This document shows positions 26,045-33,872 of a stretch of 64,000 bases of DNA, piece after piece. The notes beneath the pieces are model-generated. The model was given only the letters and a program-made list of their open reading frames with translations. It was not told where the DNA came from and did not search any database. This DNA comes from Seongchinamella unica. GTDB lineage: Bacteria > Pseudomonadota > Gammaproteobacteria > Pseudomonadales > Halieaceae. Within the stretch, counting starts at the first letter, position 1, and each line of letters begins with the position of its first letter. Location: contig NZ_SMSE01000003.1 in assembly GCF_004354085.1 (NCBI RefSeq), positions 673,356-737,355 on the forward strand, written 5' to 3'. The position numbers and the translations under genes are program-made.

Positions 26045-28113
26045 GCCAGCAAAACCCGCCGGACCACGCCAGCCCGATTGAACCCAGCGCATTCCAGCCG
26101 CTGGAAGCGGCCACTGACGCACCCTCCCGCCAGTTTCAACCCCTGCGGTGGACCGTCGCCGGTCTCGGGCTGCTGTTCCTGTTAATCATGGGCTTTCTGC
26201 TGACCTCGCGTTCCCTGCAGGTCATCGTGGTGGCCCAGTCAGCGGCGAACATCGATATCAGCGGGCTCGCCCTGCCCTTTGGCGAGCGCTACCTGCTGCG
26301 CCCCGGGAATTACACCATCGAGGTCAGGGCCGAAGGCTACCATCCCTTTACCACCGAGGTGACAGTCACCGACAGCGACAGCCAGAGCGTGGAAGTGGTT
26401 TTGCAGCCGCTCCCCGGGCTGGTCAGTATCGAGTCGCAACCAGCCGGTGCCCGCGTGACGGTGGACGACCAGCATCTGGGAGACACTCCGCTGAGCGACC
26501 TGGCGCTGGAGGCAGGCGAACGCAAAATCGTCATCGAGGCAGAGCGTTACCTGCCCCTGCAGCAGAACGTTGAGGTCACGGGTCGACAACTGCCCCAGCA
26601 GCTGAGCGTAGCCCTGGAACCGGCCTGGGCTGAGGTGTCCATCAGCAGCGAACCGGTGGGGGCAGAGATCCTGATTGACGGCGAAACCGTCGGCACCACG
26701 CCAGCGGTACTGGAGGTACTGCAGGGCGAACACCAGCTGATGCTGCGGCAAACCACCTTTGCCAACTGGCAGCAGGACCTGGACATTGTCGCCGGCCAGC
26801 CCAGGGACCTGGGGACCGTCAAACTACAACCCGCTGCCGGGTTGTTGCAGCTCACCAGCCGCCCCAACGGCGCCAATGTCACCCTCAACGGGGAATTCCA
26901 GGGCCAGACGCCGCTGGAGCTGGAAATCGCCCCGGGGCGCAGCCATCGCCTGGCGGTGTTCAAGCCGGGCTATCGGCGGCACAGCGAAACCGTGCAACTG
27001 GAAGCGGCTACCCAGGACAGCCGCACCGTGACCCTGCAGGCGCAGCTGGGCGAGGTTCGCTTCAGGGTTTCGCCCGCTGAGGCGGAGATCCGGGTCAACG
27101 GCCGGCCCCGCGGCAAGGGCAGCCAGGTACTGGCGCTGCCCGCGGTCGCCCACCGGGTCGAAATTTCACTGCCCGGTTATGCCACCGTCAAGCGCAGCAT
27201 CACCCCCCGGCCGGGACTGGAACAACTGGTGGAGGTATCACTGCAGACCGAAGCGGAGGCGCGCGCCGCCCGGATCAAGCCGGAAGTCACTACCGCGCTG
27301 GGGCAGACCCTGCTGCTGTTCAACCCCGCGGATTCGGCCACTGCCGACTTCACCATGGGGGCCTCCCGCCGCGAACCCGGACGCCGCGCCAATGAGGTGC
27401 TGCACCCGGTTTCCCTGCGACGAAGCTTCTACCTGCAGACCACCGAGGTTACCAACGCCCAGTTCCGCCTGTTCGAGGCCTCCCATGATTCCGGCCAGAT
27501 CGAGGGCAAGAGCCTCAATCGAGACCACCAGCCTGCCGTGCAGGTGAGTTGGCAACAGGCAGCCTCTTTCTGCAACTGGCTGAGCAGGAAAGAGGGGCTG
27601 CCACCCTTCTACCGCGAGACCAACGGTATCATTACCGGCTACAACCCTTCGGCGACGGGCTATCGATTACCCACCGAAGCGGAGTGGGCCTGGGCGGCTC
27701 GCTCCAGCGGTGAACAGCTGCTGAAGTTCCCCTGGGGTGACGATTTCCCACCCGCTAACCCGGTAGAAAACTACGCGGACAGCAGCTCTGCGTTCGTGAC
27801 CGGGCGGGTCCTCACCAGCTACAAGGACGGCCACGTGGTGAGCGCCCCGGTCGCCTCGTTCCCCGCCACCGACAAGGGCTTGTACGACCTCGGCGGCAAC
27901 GTCGCCGAGTGGGTCCACGATGTTTACACCATTCCTTCCGCCAACGGCACCGTGCAAACAGACCCGCTGGGCAGCCAGTCAGGGGACAACTATGTCATTC
28001 GCGGGGCGAGCTGGTCCCACAGCCGCATTTCAGAGCTGCGCCTGTCCTACCGGGATTATGGGCAAGCGGGACGCGATGACGTAGGATTCAGGATAGCGCG
28101 GTACGCGGAGTGA
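26041..28113 (+). CDS. Membrane protein with PEGA repeats and FGE/SUMF1-like domain
   Basis: Starts at a TTG overlapping the previous stop. The 690-aa protein has one transmembrane helix (about residues 38-58), a degenerate and then four clear PEGA modules (SIESQPAGARVTVDDQHLGDT, SISSEPVGAEILIDG, LTSRPNGANVTLNG, FRVSPAEAEIRVNG), and a C-terminal formylglycine-enzyme/SUMF1-like domain (MGASRREPGRRANEVLHPVS, YRLPTEAEWAWAARS, LGGNVAEWVHDVY, YVIRGASW, VGFRIARY). The cysteine pair that catalyses sulfatase maturation is missing (RGASWSHSRISELRLSYRD), so the domain is probably structural or peptide-binding. No sulfatase lies nearby. Confidence 0.85.
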   Translation: MSQQNPPDHASPIEPSAFQPLEAATDAPSRQFQPLRWTVAGLGLLFLLIMGFLLTSRSLQVIVVAQSAANIDISGLALPFGERYLLRPGNYTIEVRAEGYHPFTTEVTVTDSDSQSVEVVLQPLPGLVSIESQPAGARVTVDDQHLGDTPLSDLALEAGERKIVIEAERYLPLQQNVEVTGRQLPQQLSVALEPAWAEVSISSEPVGAEILIDGETVGTTPAVLEVLQGEHQLMLRQTTFANWQQDLDIVAGQPRDLGTVKLQPAAGLLQLTSRPNGANVTLNGEFQGQTPLELEIAPGRSHRLAVFKPGYRRHSETVQLEAATQDSRTVTLQAQLGEVRFRVSPAEAEIRVNGRPRGKGSQVLALPAVAHRVEISLPGYATVKRSITPRPGLEQLVEVSLQTEAEARAARIKPEVTTALGQTLLLFNPADSATADFTMGASRREPGRRANEVLHPVSLRRSFYLQTTEVTNAQFRLFEASHDSGQIEGKSLNRDHQPAVQVSWQQAASFCNWLSRKEGLPPFYRETNGIITGYNPSATGYRLPTEAEWAWAARSSGEQLLKFPWGDDFPPANPVENYADSSSAFVTGRVLTSYKDGHVVSAPVASFPATDKGLYDLGGNVAEWVHDVYTIPSANGTVQTDPLGSQSGDNYVIRGASWSHSRISELRLSYRDYGQAGRDDVGFRIARYAE

Positions 28114-28117
28114 ACTC

Positions 28118-28321
28118 ATGAACAGGCTGCTGATACTATTACTGGCACTGTGGGCAACCGCGCTGTGGGCCCAGACAGACACAGAGCAAGCCCCCGCCGA
28201 GAACGAGAGCCAGGATGAGCAGGTGGCCGAGGAGCCACAACCGGCAACCGATCCCTTCGATTACGAATCTTCCGAGCAGATCTCAGAAGACCTCTCGGTC
28301 TCCTTTCCGGTGGACATATAG
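28118..28321 (+). CDS. Small secreted acidic protein, 67 aa
   Basis: A 67-aa precursor with a clean signal peptide (MNRLLILLLALWATALWA) and a mature part rich in Glu, Gln, Asp and Pro, ending ISEDLSVSFPVDI. It is probably disordered. It starts 4 bp after the PEGA gene stops and ends 9 bp before the ExbB-like gene, so it belongs to the operon. No family is recognised. Confidence 0.7.
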   Translation: MNRLLILLLALWATALWAQTDTEQAPAENESQDEQVAEEPQPATDPFDYESSEQISEDLSVSFPVDI

Positions 28322-28330
28322 GACCAGCCC

Positions 28331-29128
28331 ATGAAGCAGCGGATGTCATCCGAATTTATTTACCAGTTATTCGCCCTGCTGATTGCGGTGATCGTTGTTC
28401 ATGCGGTTTATGTGGGCGCCATACGCCCCGCTGCCGATGCCCAGATTCGCCAGGAGATGGAGCAGCAGGCCGCGGGCGAGGACTTTGTACCGGAAAGAAG
28501 CTTTGTGGTGGTCATCCGCGACTTCGAGCAGGAGGCCTGCTTTATCCTGCTGATCTGGGCGCTGGCGATCATGGGCTACAAGGGCAAGCGCACCCTTGAC
28601 GAGCAGGAACTGCTGGACCGGCGCCTGCTGGATATTCCCGAAGGCACCAGCGTACTGCCGGAAGATGCCCGCGAATACAGCCGCTCGCTGGAAGCCCTGC
28701 CAGAGAAGGAACAGGACTACCTGCTGCCCAGAACCCTGCTGGGCGCCCTGCAACGATTTGCCACTACCGGCAGCATCCAGGCGGTGTCCGATACCATCAA
28801 GGAGAACTGCGAAATCGAGGCGGACCGGCTGGACTCGGAACTGTCCATGGTGCGTTACATCGCCTGGGCGATTCCCTCTATCGGATTTATCGGCACAGTG
28901 CGCGGTATCGGCGAAGCCCTGGGACAGGCCTACAAGGCAGTGGAAGGTGACATCTCCGGGGTGACCGTGAGCCTGGGCGTGGCCTTCAACAGCACCTTCG
29001 TCGCCCTGGTTCTGTCCATTGTCATCATGTTCTGCCTGCACCAGCTGCAACTGTCACAGGAGCGACTGGTACTCGACTGCCAGCGCTACGCCGACAAGCG
29101 CCTGATGCGCCACCTGGTGTCCCCATGA
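28331..29128 (+). CDS. MotA/TolQ/ExbB-type proton channel protein
   Basis: The 265-aa protein has four predicted membrane helices, at about residues 11-31, 66-82, 174-198 and 209-237, as MotA has, with a large cytoplasmic loop. The last two carry the family core: IPSIGFIGTVRGIG with Thr 189, and VTVSLGVAFNSTFVALVL with Thr 222, which line the proton path in TolQ and ExbB. The proton-binding partner would be the ExbD-like helix of the two VWA proteins encoded downstream. It overlaps the next gene by four bases (ATGA). Confidence 0.88.
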   Translation: MKQRMSSEFIYQLFALLIAVIVVHAVYVGAIRPAADAQIRQEMEQQAAGEDFVPERSFVVVIRDFEQEACFILLIWALAIMGYKGKRTLDEQELLDRRLLDIPEGTSVLPEDAREYSRSLEALPEKEQDYLLPRTLLGALQRFATTGSIQAVSDTIKENCEIEADRLDSELSMVRYIAWAIPSIGFIGTVRGIGEALGQAYKAVEGDISGVTVSLGVAFNSTFVALVLSIVIMFCLHQLQLSQERLVLDCQRYADKRLMRHLVSP

Positions 29129-30384
29129 CTGTACCGCTGCTGGACATCAACGACTGCCTCCTGCAGCTGTGGGGCAGCGGCCCGGTACAGCAGAGCCCCG
29201 GCTACGCCTTGCTGGAAGGCAGCGACTACCGCTTTGGCAACAGCGCCAGGGGTAGCGCCCGGCTCCGGCCCAGGGACATCAATAATCGCTTCTGGTGGCA
29301 GCTCAGTGTGGAGCCGCTGCAGCCGGCCCTCGGGCCGGCCCGCCATACGGCAGACCTGGTCCACGCCCACCTCAAACAGATCCACGGTGATGCCGGCGAA
29401 CCGGCGGAACTGCTGCTGGCCTGCTCAGGCAGCATGCAGCGAGAGCAATTGAGCCTGCTGCTGGGGATCGTTCAGCAGTGCCCCTTCGACGTGGTGGGGC
29501 TGGTCAACCGCAGCGCCCTGCTGGGCAGCCTGCACGGCGGCCCCGGGCGCCTGTTCCACCTGGAAATACAGCTACACCAGGCCCTGATCACCGAGCTTGC
29601 CCAGAATGGCGACGACATCGTGGTACAGCGCAGCGTGCCGCTGCCGGGCTGCGGACTGCTGCAACTGCAGGAGCGGTTGGTGGAAATCATTGCCGGTACG
29701 TTTATCCGCCAGACGCGATTCGACCCGCGGCGTAAGGCTGACACCGAACAGCAGCTGTACGACGCCCTGCCACGGGCGCTGCAAACCCTGGCCGACAGCG
29801 GCGAGTGTAATATTGAAGTCAACGGCTATCGCGCCAGGGTACTGGCCGCCGATATGGCCAGCGCCGGCCAGCGCCTGTTCAATGCTGCGGCGGAAACCAT
29901 GGGCAGCCTGTCGCCCGCGGATCGGCTGGTGGTCGACCCCCTGGTGGCGCTGCTTCCTGATCTGGCGCACAAACTCCCGGAGGCCCGAGTCGCTGCCGCC
30001 GATGCGCTGTGGCAGGCGGCAACGCAGCACGGTGAAAGCCTGCTCAATCGCGGCGGCCCGCTGAGTTTCGTCAACGCCCTGCCCTGCCTGGCGGCGGATA
30101 ATAACGGCCCCATTGAGCCACAGGCGCTGGAGCCGGCGCCCGCAACAGTGAGCGAGCCCACCCACCTGCTCGCGGGTGCCACCGCCAGGCCCCTGGTTGC
30201 GGGCATGAAACCGGCACCGGGACTGGAAATCAGCCGGGCAGGTGAAACCTGGCTGCTGCGGGGGAAAGGCCGCCTCAACGACCACGAGTTACAGGGCAGC
30301 AAGCCCCTGGCTGCGGGCGACCGGGTGGTCGCCGCCGATGGCAGCGAATTCCAGCTGATAGACGTCGTGCCAGGCCATGGCTAG
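29125..30384 (+). CDS. Degenerate Hsp70/actin-like (ASKHA) protein, tentative
   Basis: A 419-aa protein without signal peptide or membrane helix, so cytoplasmic. Segments resemble actin/Hsp70-fold proteins: an opening LLDINDCLLQLW in place of the phosphate-1 loop, FGNSARGSARLRP with NNRFWWQLS, a LLLGIVQQCPFDVVGLVNRS switch-like segment, and LFHLEIQLHQALITEL in place of phosphate-2. The usual nucleotide-binding Asp/Gly-rich motifs are not intact, so ATP binding is doubtful. A C-terminal beta segment (AGETWLLRGKGRLNDHELQG) follows. It lies between the ExbB-like and VWA genes and could dock on the channel's cytoplasmic loop. Confidence 0.5.
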   Translation: MTVPLLDINDCLLQLWGSGPVQQSPGYALLEGSDYRFGNSARGSARLRPRDINNRFWWQLSVEPLQPALGPARHTADLVHAHLKQIHGDAGEPAELLLACSGSMQREQLSLLLGIVQQCPFDVVGLVNRSALLGSLHGGPGRLFHLEIQLHQALITELAQNGDDIVVQRSVPLPGCGLLQLQERLVEIIAGTFIRQTRFDPRRKADTEQQLYDALPRALQTLADSGECNIEVNGYRARVLAADMASAGQRLFNAAAETMGSLSPADRLVVDPLVALLPDLAHKLPEARVAAADALWQAATQHGESLLNRGGPLSFVNALPCLAADNNGPIEPQALEPAPATVSEPTHLLAGATARPLVAGMKPAPGLEISRAGETWLLRGKGRLNDHELQGSKPLAAGDRVVAADGSEFQLIDVVPGHG

Positions 30385-31468
30385 GCGCAAGCGCAGTTTC
30401 ACCACGTTTAACCTGAGCTTCCTCGACATCATGTCCTGCGGTTTCGGGGCGGTGGTGCTGGTATTCCTGATCATCGATCACTCCATGGCGGTTTATTCAG
30501 AAGACCTCAACCAGGAGTTACTGTCCGAGGTCAACCTGCTGGAAGAGGAGGTACTGGAGGGCAGGGAGGGGCTGGTGCGGCTGCGCAACACGCTGTCAGA
30601 CATCGACCGCCAAACCGTGGAAGCCCAGGGTCGGGCAACCCGGATCACCGAGGAAATGGATGAGTATGAGGCGCTTATTGCCGCCCTGCGGGCCGATGGC
30701 TACACCGAGGATGAAGCCATCGAGCAGTTGAAGGCGGAGGTCCGCTCGCTGGAAGAAGAAGTCAGCAAACTGCGCGAGGCAGCCCCCGAGGACGGCGGCA
30801 GTAGCGCCCGCACCTATATCGGCGAGGGCAACCGCCAGTACCTCACCGGCCTCAATCTGGGGGGACGCAACATTGCCATCCTGCTGGATGTGTCCTCCAG
30901 TATGCTGGCGGACCGGCTGGTCAATATCATCCGGCTGCGTAACATGGGTGAGGATGTGCAACGCAAAGCCGACAAGTGGACCCGGGCTGTCGACACCGTG
31001 GACTGGCTCACCGCCCAGCTGCCGGTGAACGCCGAGTACCAGGTGATCACCTTCAATACCGACGCCACCACCTTGCTCGGCGGCACCGAGGGCAAATGGC
31101 TGGAGGTCGCGGACCAGGCCCAGCTGGAACAGGTATCCACCGAACTGCGCAAAATCGTACCGGCAGGTGGCACCAGCCTGGAGAATGCGTTTATTGCGCT
31201 GCAGCGCCTGTCACCTTCACCGGACAACATATTCCTGATTACCGACGGCCTGCCCACCCAGGGCACCAGCCCGCCCCGGGGCACCAAGATCAGCGGCCGG
31301 GACCGCCAGCGACTGTATCGCCAGGCCATTCGCCAGCTGCCGGACGGTGTACCGGTCAATGTGATCCTGGCGCCGATGGAGGGCGACCCCATGGCCGCCT
31401 CCGAGTTCTGGCAGCTGGCGCAGGTCAGCCAGGGGGCCTTCCTCAGCCCGTCGAAGGACTGGCCCTGA
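30377..31468 (+). CDS. VWA protein with ExbD/MotB-like membrane helix (first)
   Basis: The 363-aa protein opens with a basic N-terminus and one helix that starts FLDIM, with Asp 17 in the position of the proton-binding Asp of ExbD, TolR and MotB. A coiled coil follows (about residues 45-130). The C-terminal von Willebrand A domain has the MIDAS residues DVSSS, the Thr in PAGGTSLENAF, and the Asp in FLITDGLPT. The basic start predicts N-in, so the coil and VWA domain would be periplasmic. It overlaps the ASKHA-like gene by eight bases and the next gene by one. Confidence 0.85.
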   Translation: MARRKRSFTTFNLSFLDIMSCGFGAVVLVFLIIDHSMAVYSEDLNQELLSEVNLLEEEVLEGREGLVRLRNTLSDIDRQTVEAQGRATRITEEMDEYEALIAALRADGYTEDEAIEQLKAEVRSLEEEVSKLREAAPEDGGSSARTYIGEGNRQYLTGLNLGGRNIAILLDVSSSMLADRLVNIIRLRNMGEDVQRKADKWTRAVDTVDWLTAQLPVNAEYQVITFNTDATTLLGGTEGKWLEVADQAQLEQVSTELRKIVPAGGTSLENAFIALQRLSPSPDNIFLITDGLPTQGTSPPRGTKISGRDRQRLYRQAIRQLPDGVPVNVILAPMEGDPMAASEFWQLAQVSQGAFLSPSKDWP

Positions 31469-32466
31469 TGGCTCGCCGGCGCACCACCGAAGAATTCTCC
31501 CTGTCCTTCCTGGACGTGATCTGCTGCGGCTTCGGCGCGGTGATCCTGCTGCTGATGATCACCAAGACAGTGCAGCCACAGATCATCGAGGCCTCCACCG
31601 TCAACCTGGAAGGCAAACTCGCCGACCTGCAGGAACAGATTTACGAGATCCGCGGCGAGACTGTCATCCTCAACCGGGACCTGAACGCCAGGCAGGAACA
31701 GTTGTCTCAATACAGGGAGCGCATTGCCATCCTGCAGGCTCAGCTGGCAAGTACTCGCTCCAGCTACGACAGCATCCAGGTAGAAAGCAACAGTAATGAC
31801 GTGATCACCGAGCAATTGGCCATCGCCCGCCAGCAGCTTTCCGAGGAAATGGAACGCCTGCTGGGCAAAGAATACCAGTCGAAAAACAACCTGATCGGCG
31901 GTATTCCGGTGGACAGTGAATATATTATTTTCATCATCGACACCTCGGGGTCGATGTTTTCCTACGCCTGGGACCGCATGATCCAGGAGGTTGAATCAAC
32001 CCTGGCCATTTACCCCGAGGTTAAAGGCATACAGGTCATGAACGACATGGGCCAGTACATGTTCAGCCGCTACCAGGGCCAGTGGATCCCGGACACTCCG
32101 GGCCGGCGCAAGGTGATCATGCAGAACCTGCGCAACTGGAACGTGTTCAGTAATTCCAGTCCGGTTGAGGGCATTACCGCGGCCATCCGCACATTTTACG
32201 ATCCCGGCAAGAAAATTAGCCTCTATGTTTTCGGGGATGAATTCACCGGAGAGTCTATTTCCCAGGTGGTGGAAACGGTCGACCGCATCAATCGCGAGGA
32301 TGCCAGCGGCAATCGCCTGGTGCGCATCCACGGGGTCGGCTTCCCGGTGCAATTTATCCGCGCACCACATCTGCAGACGACGGGCATTCGCTTCGCTACA
32401 CTTATGCGAGAGCTGGCTTATCGCAATGGAGGGACATTTGTCGCGCTCAATGACTTCCGCCCCTGA
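31468..32466 (+). CDS. VWA protein with ExbD/MotB-like membrane helix (second)
   Basis: The 332-aa paralogue has the same plan: basic start, FLDVI with Asp 16, one helix, coiled coil (NLEGKLADLQEQIYEIRGET, QEQLSQYRERIAILQAQL), then a VWA domain with the MIDAS motif FIIDTSGSMFSYAWDRM and PVEGITAAIRTFYDPG. The open frame extends 492 bases upstream, but the ATG at 31468 overlaps the previous stop (TGATG) and places the helix at the N-terminus as in the paralogue. The two VWA proteins may form a heterodimer. Confidence 0.88.
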   Translation: MARRRTTEEFSLSFLDVICCGFGAVILLLMITKTVQPQIIEASTVNLEGKLADLQEQIYEIRGETVILNRDLNARQEQLSQYRERIAILQAQLASTRSSYDSIQVESNSNDVITEQLAIARQQLSEEMERLLGKEYQSKNNLIGGIPVDSEYIIFIIDTSGSMFSYAWDRMIQEVESTLAIYPEVKGIQVMNDMGQYMFSRYQGQWIPDTPGRRKVIMQNLRNWNVFSNSSPVEGITAAIRTFYDPGKKISLYVFGDEFTGESISQVVETVDRINREDASGNRLVRIHGVGFPVQFIRAPHLQTTGIRFATLMRELAYRNGGTFVALNDFRP

Positions 32467-33208
32467 ATGGCGCCTGCTGGGCATGACTGTGCTGCTGGCA
32501 CTGCTGGCCGGCTGCGGGCCCACCACAGTCAAGGTACAGGGCAGCTTCCCCGAACCGCTGATGGAACCGGTGCCCCTGACCCTGGGCGTCTGGTACACGA
32601 AAGACTTTGCCAATCACGAATTTTTCGACGAAGCCAAGTCCCGCTCGGAATCGGGCTGGGTGGTCAATACCGGCGAAGCCCAGGTGGCCATGTGGGACAC
32701 GCTGCTGGCGGGCATGTTCTCCCGTCTGGTGCATATGAAGGGCAAGCCCGCTCCCGGGCAAATGAACCAGGTGGTCAACGCAGTGCTCATCCCCCACGTG
32801 GATGAACTGCAATACGCCATTCCCCAACACACCAACGTCAAGGTCTACGAAATCTGGATGCGCTATCGCTTCGAGCTGGTGACCAATGCCGGCAAACCGA
32901 TTGCCGAGTGGACCATGCCCGCCTACGGCAAGACCCCCACCGCCTTCCTGCGCAGCGACGAGGCGGCGGTCAACCTGGCGGCGGTCATGGCACTGCGTGA
33001 CGCCGGCGCCAATTTCGCCACCAGCTTTACCCGGGTGCCCGCCGTGGCCGAGTGGCTGGATGGTAGACAGGTCGGCAAGGTTCCGGCCGTGGCTCGGGAT
33101 ATGCCTGCCGAGGTCGGCGCCGACAGCGATACGGTGGCCGTGCCGGTTATTGTAAACGGTGACCCGAGTGCCGGGCAGGCAGTCGAGGAAATCAAGGAGG
33201 TTGAGTAA
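32450..33208 (+). CDS. Operon lipoprotein (252 aa)
   Basis: The precursor has a lipobox (LLAGC, Cys 22; Gly at +2). The mature part contains a long front domain (LTLGVWYTKDFANHEFFDEA, MWDTLLAGMFSRLVHMKGKP, YEIWMRYRFELVTNAGKPIA) reminiscent of envelope proteins with a surface-exposed beta sandwich. It has an acidic C-terminus. The start could also be a TTG at 32438, which has GGAGGG four bases before it. It overlaps the second VWA gene's 3' end and the next ATG by one base. Confidence 0.65.
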   Translation: MTSAPEWRLLGMTVLLALLAGCGPTTVKVQGSFPEPLMEPVPLTLGVWYTKDFANHEFFDEAKSRSESGWVVNTGEAQVAMWDTLLAGMFSRLVHMKGKPAPGQMNQVVNAVLIPHVDELQYAIPQHTNVKVYEIWMRYRFELVTNAGKPIAEWTMPAYGKTPTAFLRSDEAAVNLAAVMALRDAGANFATSFTRVPAVAEWLDGRQVGKVPAVARDMPAEVGADSDTVAVPVIVNGDPSAGQAVEEIKEVE

Positions 33209-33870
33209 TGAAAACCACCCTCTTCGGGCCTCTACTCCTCATCACCCTGCTAACAACTGGCTGCGTGACCTCCACGGTCGATGAGATGGTCTTCAACGAG
33301 CCCACCGCCGGCATCGGTGATGCCTCGGTGGTGATTCTCGGTCGGCGCCATGCCAGCGACTATGAAACCGAACCGGACTTTATCGAATGCGTGGGGGATC
33401 ATATCTCCTCGCGGGACAAGAGCATCTCGATTATCGACGAAATCGACTTTGTAAATGCACTTTATCCCTGGTTCGAACCGCGCACCGCTCCCCTGCACCC
33501 GGGGGACATCGACCGCCTGCTGGCGCAGGAGCCCGTGGCGCAGCGCCTGCGTGAACTGAAAACCGAATACATGATCTGGATCGATGGCGTCACGGTGCGC
33601 TCGGACTCCGCCGGTTCCATGACCTGCGGCATCGGCCCCGGTGGCGCCGGCTGCTTCGGTTTCGGCACCTGGAACAACGACTCCAATTACGAGGCCGTGA
33701 TCTGGGACTTCACCGACCGCGCGGAAGTGGGCCGGGTCAACACCTCCGCCAGCGGCCAGTCCTACATGCCCGCCGTGGTCATACCCATACCCATTATCGC
33801 CCCGGTGCAGGGCACCGCCTGCGATGGAATCGGCGACCAGCTACTGGAATTCCTTTCCAGCGAGTACTGA
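33208..33870 (+). CDS. Operon lipoprotein (220 aa)
   Basis: The precursor has a lipobox (LLTTGC, Cys 19; Val at +2). The mature part includes ASVVILGRRHASDYETEPDF, LAQEPVAQRLRELKTEYMIW and a glycine- and Cys-containing loop (MTCGIGPGGAGCFGFG), which could form a disulfide in the periplasm. No family is recognised. Its ATG overlaps the preceding stop (TAATG). Confidence 0.65.
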   Translation: MKTTLFGPLLLITLLTTGCVTSTVDEMVFNEPTAGIGDASVVILGRRHASDYETEPDFIECVGDHISSRDKSISIIDEIDFVNALYPWFEPRTAPLHPGDIDRLLAQEPVAQRLRELKTEYMIWIDGVTVRSDSAGSMTCGIGPGGAGCFGFGTWNNDSNYEAVIWDFTDRAEVGRVNTSASGQSYMPAVVIPIPIIAPVQGTACDGIGDQLLEFLSSEY

Positions 33871-33872
33871 GA

